DNA of 64,000 bases, taken from positions 124,001 through 188,000 of the forward strand of contig NZ_JADDXU010000017.1 in NCBI RefSeq assembly GCF_015163075.1. The letters are read 5' to 3'. Shown in pieces: positions 50,784-59,519 of this stretch (position 1 is its first letter; the number at the start of each line of letters is the position of its first letter). The DNA comes from Streptomyces justiciae (GTDB lineage: Bacteria > Actinomycetota > Actinomycetes > Streptomycetales > Streptomycetaceae). Under the pieces are notes generated by a model. That model made no database searches. It saw nothing but the letters and a program-made list of their open reading frames with translations, and was not told the DNA's origin. The translations under genes and the position numbers were made by a program.

Positions 50784-51863
50784 ATGCGTAAGTCATCCCT
50801 CCGCCGTGCCTGTGCGGCTCTCGCCGCCGGAACCTCTCTCGCCCTGGCGCTCACCGCCTGTGGCGGCACCACCAAGAAGGACGTGGAGAACGAGGGCGCC
50901 TCCGCGGCCTCCACCGCCAAGGCCGACCCGAACGCGGCCACCAAGAAGGGCCTGACCGTCGGCTTCCTGCCCAAGCAGGTCAACAACCCGTACTTCACCT
51001 CCGCCGACAAGGGCGGCGAGGCGGCCCTGAAGGAGCTCGGCTCCAGCTACAAGGAGGTCGGCCCCTCCAGCGCCACCGACACCGCCGGCCAGGTCTCCTA
51101 CGTCAACACCCTCACCCAGCAGCAGGTCGACGCGATGGCCGTGTCCGCGCAGGACCCGGGCGCCCTGTGCACCGCGCTGAAGCAGGCCATGAAGAACGAC
51201 ATCAAGGTCGTCACCTACGACTCCGACACCAAGCCCGACTGCCGCAACGCCTTCGTCTCGCAGGCCTCCGCCGAGGACCTGGGCCGCACCGAGGTGCAGC
51301 TGCTCGCCGAGCAGATCGGCTACAAGGGCGAGATCGCGATCCTGTCGGCCGCGCAGACCGCGACGAACCAGAACATCTGGATCGACTTCATGAAGGAGGA
51401 GCTGAAGGACCCGAAGTACAAGGACATCAAGCTCGTCAAGGTCGCCTACGGCGACGACGACGCCCAGAAGTCCTTCCAGCAGACCCAGGGCCTGCTCCAG
51501 GAGTACCCGAACCTGAAGGGGATCATCTCCCCGACCACCGTCGGCATCAAGGCCGCCGCCCAGTACCTGTCGGGCTCCAAGTACAAGGGCAAGGTCAAGC
51601 TGACCGGCCTCGGCACCCCCAACGACATGCGCAAGTACGTCAAGAACGGCACCGTCGAGGGCTTCGAGCTGTGGGACCCGGCGAAGCTCGGCGACCTGGC
51701 CGCCCGCACCGCCGTGGCCCTGGCGTCCGGTCAGATCACCGGCAAGGAGGGTGAGACCTTCAAGGCCGGCGACACCACGTACACCATCGGCAAGGACGGC
51801 GTGATCAACCTCGGCAAGCCGACCGTCTTCAACGCCAAGAACATCGACCAGTTCAACTTCTGA
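50784..51863 (+). CDS. L-rhamnose ABC importer, substrate-binding lipoprotein
   Basis: A 359-residue periplasmic-binding-type lipoprotein. The signal MRKSSLRRACAALAAGTSLA ends at a lipobox with the sequence LTAC, after which the chain is linker-like up to residue 55. The mature fold starts with LTVGFLPKQVNNPYFTSADKG, as in rhamnose/autoinducer-2-type binding proteins, and includes VDAMAVSAQDPGALCTAL and KVKLTGLGTPNDMRKYVKNG. It captures the sugar at the cell surface and hands it to the permeases. ATG 50784 is chosen at the start of the signal peptide; the upstream in-frame region covers the intergenic repeat. Confidence 0.92.
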   Translation: MRKSSLRRACAALAAGTSLALALTACGGTTKKDVENEGASAASTAKADPNAATKKGLTVGFLPKQVNNPYFTSADKGGEAALKELGSSYKEVGPSSATDTAGQVSYVNTLTQQQVDAMAVSAQDPGALCTALKQAMKNDIKVVTYDSDTKPDCRNAFVSQASAEDLGRTEVQLLAEQIGYKGEIAILSAAQTATNQNIWIDFMKEELKDPKYKDIKLVKVAYGDDDAQKSFQQTQGLLQEYPNLKGIISPTTVGIKAAAQYLSGSKYKGKVKLTGLGTPNDMRKYVKNGTVEGFELWDPAKLGDLAARTAVALASGQITGKEGETFKAGDTTYTIGKDGVINLGKPTVFNAKNIDQFNF

Positions 51864-51907
51864 TCGACCGGCTCACCTCTCAACTCCCCGTCAAGGAGCG
51901 GTACTTC

Positions 51908-52228
51908 ATGCAGCGCGTCTGTTTCCTGCTCAAGGTCCGTCAGGACAAGCTCGACGAGTACCGCGAACGACACGCCGCCGTGTGGCCCGAGATGCTCGAC
52001 GCGCTCTCGGCCACCGGCTGGCACAACTACTCGCTCTTTCTGAGAGACGACGGCCTGCTGGTCGGCTATCTGGAGACCGAGGACTTCGCGGCCGCCCAGG
52101 CCGGCATGGAAGCCACCGAGGTCAACGCCCGCTGGCAGAAGGAGATGGCGCCGTTCTTCGAGTCGCTGGACGGCGCCCGCCCCGACGAGGCCATGAAACC
52201 GCTCACCGAAGTGTTCCACCTCGCCTGA
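51908..52228 (+). CDS. rhaM: L-rhamnose mutarotase
   Basis: A 106-residue protein of the RhaM/YiiL family, a dimeric alpha-beta barrel. It has the conserved N-terminus RVCFLLKVRQDKLDEYRERH with the catalytic histidine, VWPEMLDALSATGWHNYSLFL, then LVGYLETEDF and the tryptophan in NARWQKEM. It interconverts the anomers of L-rhamnose so that the isomerase receives its substrate form. It follows the binding-protein gene by 44 bp with AAGGAG upstream. Confidence 0.95.
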   Translation: MQRVCFLLKVRQDKLDEYRERHAAVWPEMLDALSATGWHNYSLFLRDDGLLVGYLETEDFAAAQAGMEATEVNARWQKEMAPFFESLDGARPDEAMKPLTEVFHLA

Positions 52229-52260
52229 CCTTCCCCATCAGGACCATCTGGAGCCGCTCC

Positions 52261-53685
52261 ATGAGAAGACGCACCCTCCTCGCAGGTGCCATCGTGACCG
52301 CCATGTCCACCTCCGCGCTCACCGGCGGCACCGCCCGGGCCGCCGACCCCGGCCCCTCGGTCACCAAGACCGGCACCACCACGCTCGACAGCCAGGCCGT
52401 CTTCTTCGTCTCCTACGACGGCCTGGTCAACAACAACTCGTTCCAGAAGAACGGTCTGCTGACCTACAAGGGCTACCAGTACGCCGTCTGGTACACGGCC
52501 GACAAGAACGCCGTCGTCGGCCGCCGCGTCCTCGGCGGCAGCACCTGGTCCACGGTCCAGGTCGGCCACACCCTCAAGGCCAGCGACTCCCACAACGTGA
52601 TCTCCATGGGCGTCTCCAAGGTCGATGGCCGGCTCCACCTCAACATGGACTCGCACAGCGACGGCTTCACCTACGTCAAGTCGGTCGCCGGGCTCATGGA
52701 CAACCCGGCAGGACTGAGCTGGACCGCCGGCCGTTTCGGCGCCCCCCAGTCCACGCTCGACGGACTCGCCCTCACCTCGCAGTTCACCTACCCCCAGTTC
52801 ATCTCCACCCCGGACGGCAAGCTCCAGCTCAGCTACCGGGTCGCGATATCCGGCAACGGCCGCAACGCGCTCGCCGAGTACGACGGTTCGACCTGGACCA
52901 ACCTCGGGGAGTGGTCCAGCTCCACTGGCACGTACACCAGCGAGCACGGCTCCTCGACGGCCCGCAACATGTACTTGCACGGCATCGACTACGACAAGAA
53001 CGGCCGACTGCACTCGTTCTTCACCTGGCGCGAGCAGAACGGCGCCGTCATGTGCAACAGCGGTGGCATCACCAACCACGACACCGGCTACGTCTACTCC
53101 GACGACCGCGGCCGCACCTGGCGCAACAACGCGGGCACCCTGGTCGCCACCACGGGCACCACGAACACGGTCGCCGTCACCGACTCCGGCCTCGTCATCG
53201 ACTCGCTGAACCCGGACCACTCCCTGATGAACCAGGAGAGCCAGTTCACCGACTCCGCCGGCCTGCCGCACGCGATCATCAGTTATGTCCCCGGCCGCTT
53301 CGGCCAGTGCACCACCAACTACGTGACCGACCGCACCGCCAACGGCCGCGCCTTCCACGTCCGCAAGAACTCCGCGGGCACCTGGCAGAAGACGGAGATC
53401 CCGGTCCCGCTCAACTCCAGCCAGCGCACCAAGCTGGTCCTGGACAAGTACGACAACGCCTACGCGATCTTCCCGTTCGGCCGGATCGCCGGCGCCTCCA
53501 AGGCGTCCGGCTACACCGACTGGACGCTCCTGTACGACGGCAGCGGCCTCAACGCCTTCGGCGAGGTCGTGATCGACGAGATGCGCATCGCCCAGGACAA
53601 CGTCCTGTCGGTGATGTACCAGGAGAAGTCCAGCGGTACGACACCGTCGGCGCTCCATGTCGTCGACTTCGCGTTGCCCGCCTGA
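52261..53685 (+). CDS. Secreted BNR_4 beta-propeller protein, candidate rhamnose-releasing polysaccharide lyase
   Basis: A 474-residue protein with an export signal (MRRRTLLAGAIVTAMSTSAL, cleavage near ARA-A at residue 27) and one domain of the BNR_4 type. Repeated propeller strands include GYQYAVWYTADKNAVVGRR, KVDGRLHLNMDSHSDGF, TYPQFISTPDGKLQLSYR and VYSDDRGRTWRNNAG. Families with this fold include ulvan lyases (PL24/PL25) and, as I recall, L-rhamnose-alpha-1,4-D-glucuronate lyases (PL42). ATG 52261 follows CTGGAG and comes 32 bp after rhaM, inside the rhamnose-uptake operon. The context strongly suggests it releases rhamnose or rhamnosyl products outside the cell. The exact bond is inferred. 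Confidence 0.8.
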   Translation: MRRRTLLAGAIVTAMSTSALTGGTARAADPGPSVTKTGTTTLDSQAVFFVSYDGLVNNNSFQKNGLLTYKGYQYAVWYTADKNAVVGRRVLGGSTWSTVQVGHTLKASDSHNVISMGVSKVDGRLHLNMDSHSDGFTYVKSVAGLMDNPAGLSWTAGRFGAPQSTLDGLALTSQFTYPQFISTPDGKLQLSYRVAISGNGRNALAEYDGSTWTNLGEWSSSTGTYTSEHGSSTARNMYLHGIDYDKNGRLHSFFTWREQNGAVMCNSGGITNHDTGYVYSDDRGRTWRNNAGTLVATTGTTNTVAVTDSGLVIDSLNPDHSLMNQESQFTDSAGLPHAIISYVPGRFGQCTTNYVTDRTANGRAFHVRKNSAGTWQKTEIPVPLNSSQRTKLVLDKYDNAYAIFPFGRIAGASKASGYTDWTLLYDGSGLNAFGEVVIDEMRIAQDNVLSVMYQEKSSGTTPSALHVVDFALPA

Positions 53686-53764
53686 TCGGGATCGCTTCGG
53701 GGCGGCGTGCCGGTAATGTGATGGCCTGCCCGCCGCCCTTCTTTCACCTGGAGGTTCCTGCCCG

Positions 53765-54790
53765 ATGGCCCAGTCGGTGGGTATCAAGGACGTGGCCCGC
53801 GCCGCCGGAGTGTCGGTGGGCACGGTCTCGAACGTCATCAACCGCCCGGACTCCGTCGCGACCGAGACACGCGCGCGCGTGCTCTCCGCGATCGACCGGC
53901 TCGGCTACGTCCGCAGCGAGTCCGCCCGCCAGCTGCGCGCCGGACGCAGCCGGATCATGGGGCTGCTCGTCCTCGACATGGGCAACCCCTTCTTCGTCGA
54001 CGTGGCACGCGGCGCCGAGCGGGCCGCCCGCGACGCCGGGCTCGGCGTGATGGTCTGCAACAGCGCGCAGAGCCCCGGCGAGGAGGCCGAGTACCTCTCC
54101 CTCTTCGCCGAGCAGCGGGTCCGCGGCGTGCTGCTGACCCCCGCCGACGCGACCGGCCGCAACATCGACACCTTCCGGCGCCACGGCATCCCCTTCGTCC
54201 TCGTCGACCGGGTCGCCGAGGGCACCACCGAGTGCTCGGTCTCCGTCGACGACGTCGCGGGCGGCGCCCTGGCCGTACGGCATCTCATCGACGCCGGACA
54301 CCGCACCATCGCGTACGTCAGCGGTCCGCCCGGCTTCAACCAGGTCCGCGACCGCCGCACCGGCGCCCTCAACGCCATCGCCGAGGCCGGCCTGAGCCCC
54401 GACGTGCTGCGCGAGCTGCCCACCGAGCGCCTCGACGTCGCCGCGGGCCGGGACGCCGGCGCGCGCCTCCTCGGCCTCGCTGACCGCCCCACCGCCGTCT
54501 TCTGCGCCAACGACCTGCTCGCCCTGGGCGTCCTCCAGGCCATGTACGCGGCCGGGATAAACGTCCCCGACGACCTCGCCATCGTCGGCTACGACGACAT
54601 CGAGTTCGCCGCCGCCGCGGCCGTCCCGCTCACCTCGGTCCGCCAGCCCGCCGTCACCATGGGCGCCCTGGCCGCCGAACTGCTGCTGGAGGAGACGGAG
54701 GCGGAGACCGCGCCGCGCCGGCACGAGCACCGCCGGGTCGTGCTCCAGCCCGAACTGGTCGTACGCCGCTCCAGCCTGTCCGCCCGCTGA
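53765..54790 (+). CDS. LacI-family regulator of the rhamnose genes
   Basis: A 341-residue LacI/GalR repressor. The helix-turn-helix is at residues 5-26 (IKDVARAAGVSVGTVSNVIN), followed by the hinge helix SARQLRAGRSR and a periplasmic-binding-like effector domain (GLLVLDMGNPFFVDVARGAE, AVFCANDLLALGVLQAM, VGYDDIEFAAAA). The gene comes 79 bp after the lyase gene with GGAGG upstream. Palindromes TGAA-N4-TTCA before the rhamnosidase, rhaI and the ABC operon are the probable targets, with L-rhamnose or an intermediate as the expected inducer. Confidence 0.9.
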   Translation: MAQSVGIKDVARAAGVSVGTVSNVINRPDSVATETRARVLSAIDRLGYVRSESARQLRAGRSRIMGLLVLDMGNPFFVDVARGAERAARDAGLGVMVCNSAQSPGEEAEYLSLFAEQRVRGVLLTPADATGRNIDTFRRHGIPFVLVDRVAEGTTECSVSVDDVAGGALAVRHLIDAGHRTIAYVSGPPGFNQVRDRRTGALNAIAEAGLSPDVLRELPTERLDVAAGRDAGARLLGLADRPTAVFCANDLLALGVLQAMYAAGINVPDDLAIVGYDDIEFAAAAAVPLTSVRQPAVTMGALAAELLLEETEAETAPRRHEHRRVVLQPELVVRRSSLSAR

Positions 54791-54891
54791 TCGGCGGTTC
54801 AGTCCGATTTCATGATCCCGGGCATCGGATATCGGACGGACATGTGCTGAACTGGGACGCGTCCGCACGTCCGTCCGTCCCGGGAGCCCCG

Positions 54892-56193
54892 TTGACCGCG
54901 ACCTATCGCCAGCCCGGCGTCGTCCTCACCGACCACCACTTCACCGTGCCGCTCGACCACGACAACCCCGCGGGGGAGACGATCGAGCTCTACGCCCGTG
55001 AGGTGGTCGCCGGTGACAAGGCGCGGCAGGACCTGCCGTGGCTGGTCTACCTCCAGGGCGGCCCGGGCTTCGGCGCCAACCGTTTCGTCGGCAAGCCGGC
55101 CTGGCTCGGCCGCGCCCTGAAGGAGTACCGGGTCCTCCTGCTCGACCAGCGCGGCACCGGCCACTCCACGCCCGCCAACCGGCAGACCCTCCCGCTGAGG
55201 GGCGGCCCCGCAGAACAGGCCGACTACCTCACGCACTTCCGCGCCGACTCGATCGTCCGCGACTGCGAGACCATCCGCCCGAAGCTCACCGGCGGCGCCC
55301 CCTGGACCGTCCTCGGCCAGAGCTTCGGCGGCTTCTGCGCCGTCAACTACCTCTCCGCCGCCCCCGAGGGCCTCAGCGCCGCCGTGATCACCGGCGGTCT
55401 GCCCTCCCTCGACGCCCACGCCGACGACGTCTACCGGGCGGCCTACCCGCGCATCGAGCGCAAGGTCGCCGCCCACTACGCCCGCTACCCGCAGGACGTC
55501 GAGCGCGCCCGCCGTATCGCCGACCACCTCCTCAACCACGAGGTGGTCCTCCCCAACGGCTACCGCCTCACCGTCGAGGCCTTCCAGTCCCTCGGCATCG
55601 TCCTCGGCGGCGGCGAGGGCAGCCACCGGCTGCACTTCCTCCTGGAACACGCCTTCGTGCGCACCCCGCAGGGCCCGGCCCTCTCCGACGCCTTCCAGGA
55701 AGAGGTCCAGGGCCTCCTGTCGTACGCCGGACATCCGCTCTACGCCCTGGTCCACGAGGCGATCTACGGCCAGGACCACCGCCCCACCGCTTGGTCGGCC
55801 GAACGCGTGCGCTCCGAGTTCCCCCAGTTCGACGCCGCGAAGGCGCTCACCGGCGACGGACCCGTCCTGTTCACCGGCGAGTCGATCCACCCCTGGATGT
55901 TCGACACGGACCCGGCCCTGCGCCCCCTGCGGGAGACCGCGGAACTCCTCGCCGCCCGCACCGACTGGAAGCCGCTCTACGACAGCGCCCGCCTCGCCGC
56001 CAACGAGGTCCCGGTCGCCGCGGCGGTCTACCACGACGACATGTACGTCGACACGGCCCACTCCCTCCAGACCGCCCGCACCGTCCGGGGCCTGCGCACC
56101 TGGGTCACCGACGAGTTCGAGCACGACGGCGTCCGGGCCGGCGGCCCACGCGTCCTCGACCGGCTGCTGGCCCTCACCCGCGACGAGGTCTGA
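54892..56193 (+). CDS. Alpha/beta hydrolase, proline iminopeptidase-like (S33)
   Basis: A 433-residue hydrolase resembling bacterial prolyl aminopeptidases of the large S33 subgroup. The oxyanion loop QGGPGFGANRF, the DQRGTGHST segment and the nucleophile elbow GQSFGGF are clear; the histidine is probably in the YHDDMYVD region or later. I prefer TTG 54892 (LTATYRQPGVVLTD) because GGGAG stands 7 nt upstream; GTG 54844 would extend it by 16 weak residues. It removes N-terminal proline from short peptides in the cytosol. It shares no evident pathway with the neighbours. Confidence 0.85.
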   Translation: MTATYRQPGVVLTDHHFTVPLDHDNPAGETIELYAREVVAGDKARQDLPWLVYLQGGPGFGANRFVGKPAWLGRALKEYRVLLLDQRGTGHSTPANRQTLPLRGGPAEQADYLTHFRADSIVRDCETIRPKLTGGAPWTVLGQSFGGFCAVNYLSAAPEGLSAAVITGGLPSLDAHADDVYRAAYPRIERKVAAHYARYPQDVERARRIADHLLNHEVVLPNGYRLTVEAFQSLGIVLGGGEGSHRLHFLLEHAFVRTPQGPALSDAFQEEVQGLLSYAGHPLYALVHEAIYGQDHRPTAWSAERVRSEFPQFDAAKALTGDGPVLFTGESIHPWMFDTDPALRPLRETAELLAARTDWKPLYDSARLAANEVPVAAAVYHDDMYVDTAHSLQTARTVRGLRTWVTDEFEHDGVRAGGPRVLDRLLALTRDEV

Positions 56194-56221
56194 GGTCACA
56201 GCCACGGGCTACTGTGCACCC

Positions 56222-56965
56222 ATGACAGAGCCGACGATCAGTCAACTCCAGCCCATGCCAGAGGACTGGCGGCGCGCACTCGCGGTCGTGGCCCACCCGG
56301 ACGACCTCGAGTACGGCTGCTCCGCGGCGATCGCCGCCTGGACCGACGCCGGACGCGAGGTCGCCTACGTCCTGGCGAGCCGCGGCGAGGCGGGCATCGA
56401 CACCCTGGAGCCGGCGAAGTGCGGCCCGCTGCGCGAGCAGGAGCAGCGGGCCAGTGCCGCGGTCGTGGGGGTGTCGACGGTGGAGTTCCTGGACCACCGG
56501 GACGGCGTGATCGAGTACGGCACCGCGCTGCGCCGCGACATCGCCGCCGCGATCCGCCGGCACCGCCCGGAGCTGGTGATCACCCTGAACCACCGCGACA
56601 CCTGGGGCGGCGTCGCCTGGAACACCCCCGACCATGTCGCGGTGGGCCGGGCCACACTCGACGCGGCCGGCGACGCGGGCAACCGCTGGATCTTCCCGGA
56701 GCTGACGGACCAGGGCCTGGAACCCTGGAACGGCGTCCGCTGGGTCGCCGTGGCCGGCTCGTCCTCACCCACCCACGCCGTGGACGCGACACCCGGCCTG
56801 GAACGCGCGGTGCGCTCACTCCTCGAACACCGCGCGTACATCGAGGCGTTGACGAGCGAGGACCCGGAGACGTACGTCCGCGGGTTCCTCACCGGCGTGG
56901 CGGAGCAGACCGCGGAGCGCTTCGGCGGGACACCCGCCGTGGCCTACGAACTGTTCGGCAGATGA
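56222..56965 (+). CDS. PIG-L family deacetylase
   Basis: A 247-residue LmbE/PIG-L-type zinc hydrolase with the metal motif AHPDDLE near residues 25-31, DHRDGVIEYG, and the second histidine in TPDHVAVGRA. Members deacetylate N-acetylglucosaminyl lipids, mycothiol or bacillithiol precursors, or mycothiol conjugates. The presence of HPDD and DHRDG but no close MshB or Mca signature leaves the substrate open. It lies 28 bp after the peptidase gene and 55 bp before the sigma-factor gene. Confidence 0.88.
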   Translation: MTEPTISQLQPMPEDWRRALAVVAHPDDLEYGCSAAIAAWTDAGREVAYVLASRGEAGIDTLEPAKCGPLREQEQRASAAVVGVSTVEFLDHRDGVIEYGTALRRDIAAAIRRHRPELVITLNHRDTWGGVAWNTPDHVAVGRATLDAAGDAGNRWIFPELTDQGLEPWNGVRWVAVAGSSSPTHAVDATPGLERAVRSLLEHRAYIEALTSEDPETYVRGFLTGVAEQTAERFGGTPAVAYELFGR

Positions 56966-57020
56966 CGGCTGTTGAGCAGCTGACGCTGTTCGGCGGATGA
57001 CGATGACAACGGGGGAGAAC

Positions 57021-57914
57021 ATGAACGACACCGACGCCCTGGCCGACCGTTTCGAGGAGCATCGGCCGCACCTCAAGGCGGTCGCCTACCGGATGCTCGG
57101 CTCGCTCGCCGAGGCCGAGGATGCCGTGCAGGAGGCCTGGTTCAAGCTGGGCCGCAGCGACGCGGACGAGATCCGCAATCTCGGTGGCTGGCTCACCACG
57201 GTCGTCGGGCGGGTCTGTCTCGACATGCTGCGGTCCCGCACCACGCGCCGTGAGGACCCGCTGGACGACGCCTTCGTCCCCGACCCGGTGCTCACACCTC
57301 TGTCGCGGATCGATCCCGAGCAGGAGGTGCTCCAGGCGGACTCGGTCGGCCTCGCCCTGCTCGTGGTCCTGGAGACCCTGGAGCCCGCCGAACGGCTCGC
57401 GTTCGTGCTGCACGACATGTTCGCGGTGCCGTTCGACGACATCGCCGCGATCGTGGAGAAGAGTCCGGCCGCCACCCGGCAGCTGGCCAGCCGGGCCCGG
57501 CGCCGGGTCAAGGGCGCCACTCCGTCCGCCGAGCCCGACCTCGGCCGGCAGCGGCAGGTCGTCGAGGCCTTCATGAGCGCCGCCCGCGGCGGGGACTTCG
57601 AGGCCCTGCTCGCGGTCCTGGACCCGGACGTCGTGCTGCGGGCCGACTCCGGTGCGCTGGTCGGCGGGGCGGCGGCGTCCAAGCTGGTGCGCGGGGCGCG
57701 GCCGGTGGCCGAACAGGCCATGCTGTTCCGGCAGTTCGCGCAGTACGCGGAGCTGGTGCTGGTCAACGGTGCGATCGGGGTGCTCAACGCGCCCGAGGGG
57801 CAGCTGCTCTCGGTCATGGGCGTCACCGTCGTGGACGGCCGGATCACCGAACTGCACATCCTGGCCGACCCCGAGCGGCTCGCCCGCCTCGAAGTACCGG
57901 GCACGGAGGGCTGA
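57021..57914 (+). CDS. ECF41-type RNA polymerase sigma factor (SigJ-like)
   Basis: A 297-residue sigma factor with region 2 (FEEHRPHLKAVAYRMLGSLA, EAEDAVQEAWFKL), region 4 (LEPAERLAFVLHDMFAVPFDD, IAAIVEKSPAATRQLASRA) and a fused C-terminal SnoaL-like domain (about 180-295). The fused domain, typical of ECF41/SigJ, contacts the core and controls activity without an anti-sigma factor. The partner gene usually encodes a carboxymuconolactone decarboxylase or an oxidoreductase; none is adjacent. I chose ATG 57021; an earlier ATG 56997 is possible. Confidence 0.9.
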   Translation: MNDTDALADRFEEHRPHLKAVAYRMLGSLAEAEDAVQEAWFKLGRSDADEIRNLGGWLTTVVGRVCLDMLRSRTTRREDPLDDAFVPDPVLTPLSRIDPEQEVLQADSVGLALLVVLETLEPAERLAFVLHDMFAVPFDDIAAIVEKSPAATRQLASRARRRVKGATPSAEPDLGRQRQVVEAFMSAARGGDFEALLAVLDPDVVLRADSGALVGGAAASKLVRGARPVAEQAMLFRQFAQYAELVLVNGAIGVLNAPEGQLLSVMGVTVVDGRITELHILADPERLARLEVPGTEG

Positions 57915-57915
57915 G

Positions 57916-58116
57916 TCAGGCGGCCACCAGCAGCGCGCCGACCGGGCGGTGCGGGCTCACCGCCCGTCCGTCCGGGAGGAGTTCACCGGTGTCGTCGAAG
58001 ACGATGGTGCCGTTGCACAGCAGGCTCCAGCCCTGTTCGGGGTGGGACGAGACGATCACCGCGGCGTGGTGGTCGGGGCTCTCGGCGGTGGGGCACGCGG
58101 GCTGGTGGCTGCACAT
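57916..58116 (-). CDS. DUF5999 family small protein
   Basis: A 66-residue protein, MCSHQPACPTAESPDHHAAV..., with the conserved run SHPEQGWSLLCNGTIVFDD followed by TGELLPDG and PHRPVGA. This is the streptomycete DUF5999 family. It has three cysteines and several histidines, which may bind a metal. It converges with the sigma-factor gene with 1 bp between the stops. Function unknown. Confidence 0.85.
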   Translation of the reverse strand: MCSHQPACPTAESPDHHAAVIVSSHPEQGWSLLCNGTIVFDDTGELLPDGRAVSPHRPVGALLVAA

Positions 58117-58257
58117 GACGTCTCTCCTCGATGCGGTGTGGCTCCTGGTTCCGTCGGCTGCAACCTCAGTCGTAGCCGAGTTTGTTTTCTGCTGTATGTG
58201 GAGACCCCCACACCGCGGGAAATTCATCGGTGAGTTTTTGTTCCGTATCCTGGACGC

Positions 58258-59073
58258 ATGCAAGATCAGACAGCCCTGCGCGGGGACTGCGGGAGCTGCT
58301 TCGGGCTGTGCTGCGTCGCCCTGCCCTTCACGGCCTCGACCGACTTCGCCGTGGACAAGCCGGCCGGCAAGCCCTGCGCGAACCTCCAGGACGACCACCG
58401 GTGCGGCATCCATGCCCGGCTGCGGCAGCAGGGCTTCACGGGCTGCACGGTCTACGACTGCTTCGGCGCCGGACAGAAGGTCTCGCAGGTGACCTTCGGC
58501 GGCGCGGACTGGCGGACCGGCGGGCCTGAGCACGCGCGCCGCATGTTCGACGTCTTCCCGGTCGTGCGCCAGCTGCACGAACTGCTCTGGTATCTCACGG
58601 AGGCGCTCACCCTCCCCGCCGCCCGCCCGGTCCACGCCGACCTGCGCCGCATGCTGGAGCGGACAGAGAAGCTCACCCTCTGGACCCCCGAGGAACTGGG
58701 GGCGCTGGACGTGGGCGCGCACCGCCAAGAGGTCAACGTGCTCCTGCTGCGGACCAGCGAACTGGTGCGGGCCGGTACCCGCGGCAAGAAGAAGGACCGC
58801 CGGGGCGCGGACCTGATGGGCGCCCGCCTCCGGAACGCCGACCTGCGCGGCGCGAACCTCCGCGGCGCCTACCTCATCGCTGCCGACCTCACCGGCGCCG
58901 ACCTGCGCGGCGCGGACCTGATCGGCGCCGACCTCCGCGACACCGACCTCACGAACGCCGACCTGACCGACGCCTTCTTCCTGACCCAGCCCCAGGTGAA
59001 CGCGGCGCGGGGGAGTGCGGGCACGCGATTGCCGACGTCGGTCACGCGCCCGGGGCACTGGACACAGGGCTGA
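58258..59073 (+). CDS. Pentapeptide-repeat protein with N-terminal cysteine cluster
   Basis: A 271-residue protein. The N-terminal 75 residues contain a CxxCxxxCC cluster (GDCGSCFGLCCVALPF) and further cysteines (KPCANLQDDHRCGIH, FTGCTVYDCFG), like a small metal-binding YkgJ-type domain. A helical middle follows. From about residue 180 come pentapeptide repeats (ADLMGARLRNADLRGANLRG...ADLTNADLTD) forming a short right-handed beta-helix of about 12 units. Its target is not evident; comparison with MfpA/Qnr-like gyrase protectors would be speculative. ATG 58258 follows a TATCCT -10-like hexamer closely, so it may be leaderless. Confidence 0.85.
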   Translation: MQDQTALRGDCGSCFGLCCVALPFTASTDFAVDKPAGKPCANLQDDHRCGIHARLRQQGFTGCTVYDCFGAGQKVSQVTFGGADWRTGGPEHARRMFDVFPVVRQLHELLWYLTEALTLPAARPVHADLRRMLERTEKLTLWTPEELGALDVGAHRQEVNVLLLRTSELVRAGTRGKKKDRRGADLMGARLRNADLRGANLRGAYLIAADLTGADLRGADLIGADLRDTDLTNADLTDAFFLTQPQVNAARGSAGTRLPTSVTRPGHWTQG

Positions 59074-59074
59074 G

Positions 59075-59515
59075 CCGCGCTGGGTGACGGGGGTCTGCTG
59101 CTGGGCGCCGAAGGCCGCGGGGCTGGGCCGCGCCCGGGTGACGGCGGTCTGCTGCTGGGCGCCGAAGGCCGCGGGGCTAGGCCGCGCTGGGTGACGGCGG
59201 TCTGCTTGCCGGCTCTGAGGACCGCGGGGCTGACTCGCGCCCGAGTGGCGGCGGGCTGCTGTCAGCTCCGAGGACCGCGGGGTTGAGTCGCGCCCGGGTG
59301 GCGGCGCTCTGCTGCCGGGCTCCGGCGACCGCGGGACTGGGCCGCGCCCGGGTGGACGGCGGCCTGCTTCCGGCCCCGATGACCGCGGGGCTGGGCAAGC
59401 GCCGGGCGTCAGCGACCTGCTTCCGGCCCCGAAGACCGCAGGGCTGGGCCCCGCGCGCTGACAGCGGCCTGCTCCCCGTCTCCGAAGACCGCCGAACGCC
59501 CGCCGTGCACGCCCC
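59075..59515. repeat. Eight imperfect tandem repeats of about 54 bp
   Basis: Each unit contains a GTGACGGCGGTCTGCTGC-like segment and a GACCGCGGGGCTGGGCCGCG-like segment. The first segment recurs at about 59084, 59138, 59191, 59245, 59298, 59352, 59408 and 59460. Copies diverge progressively to the right. Units are close to 18 codons, but frame is not kept, and no ribosome site is found, so I do not call a gene. The array fills the gap between the pentapeptide gene and the convergent P450 gene. Confidence 0.85.
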
Positions 59516-59519
59516 GGGC

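Noticed and set aside
54796..54840. TCCGAT and ATCGGA inverted pair before the S33 peptidase gene
   Set aside because: Arms are short and widely spaced, and additional overlapping pairings exist; not convincing as an operator or terminator.
59075..59515. CRISPR array
   Set aside because: The copies are directly adjacent without unique spacers, are imperfect and much longer than CRISPR repeats, and no cas gene is present.
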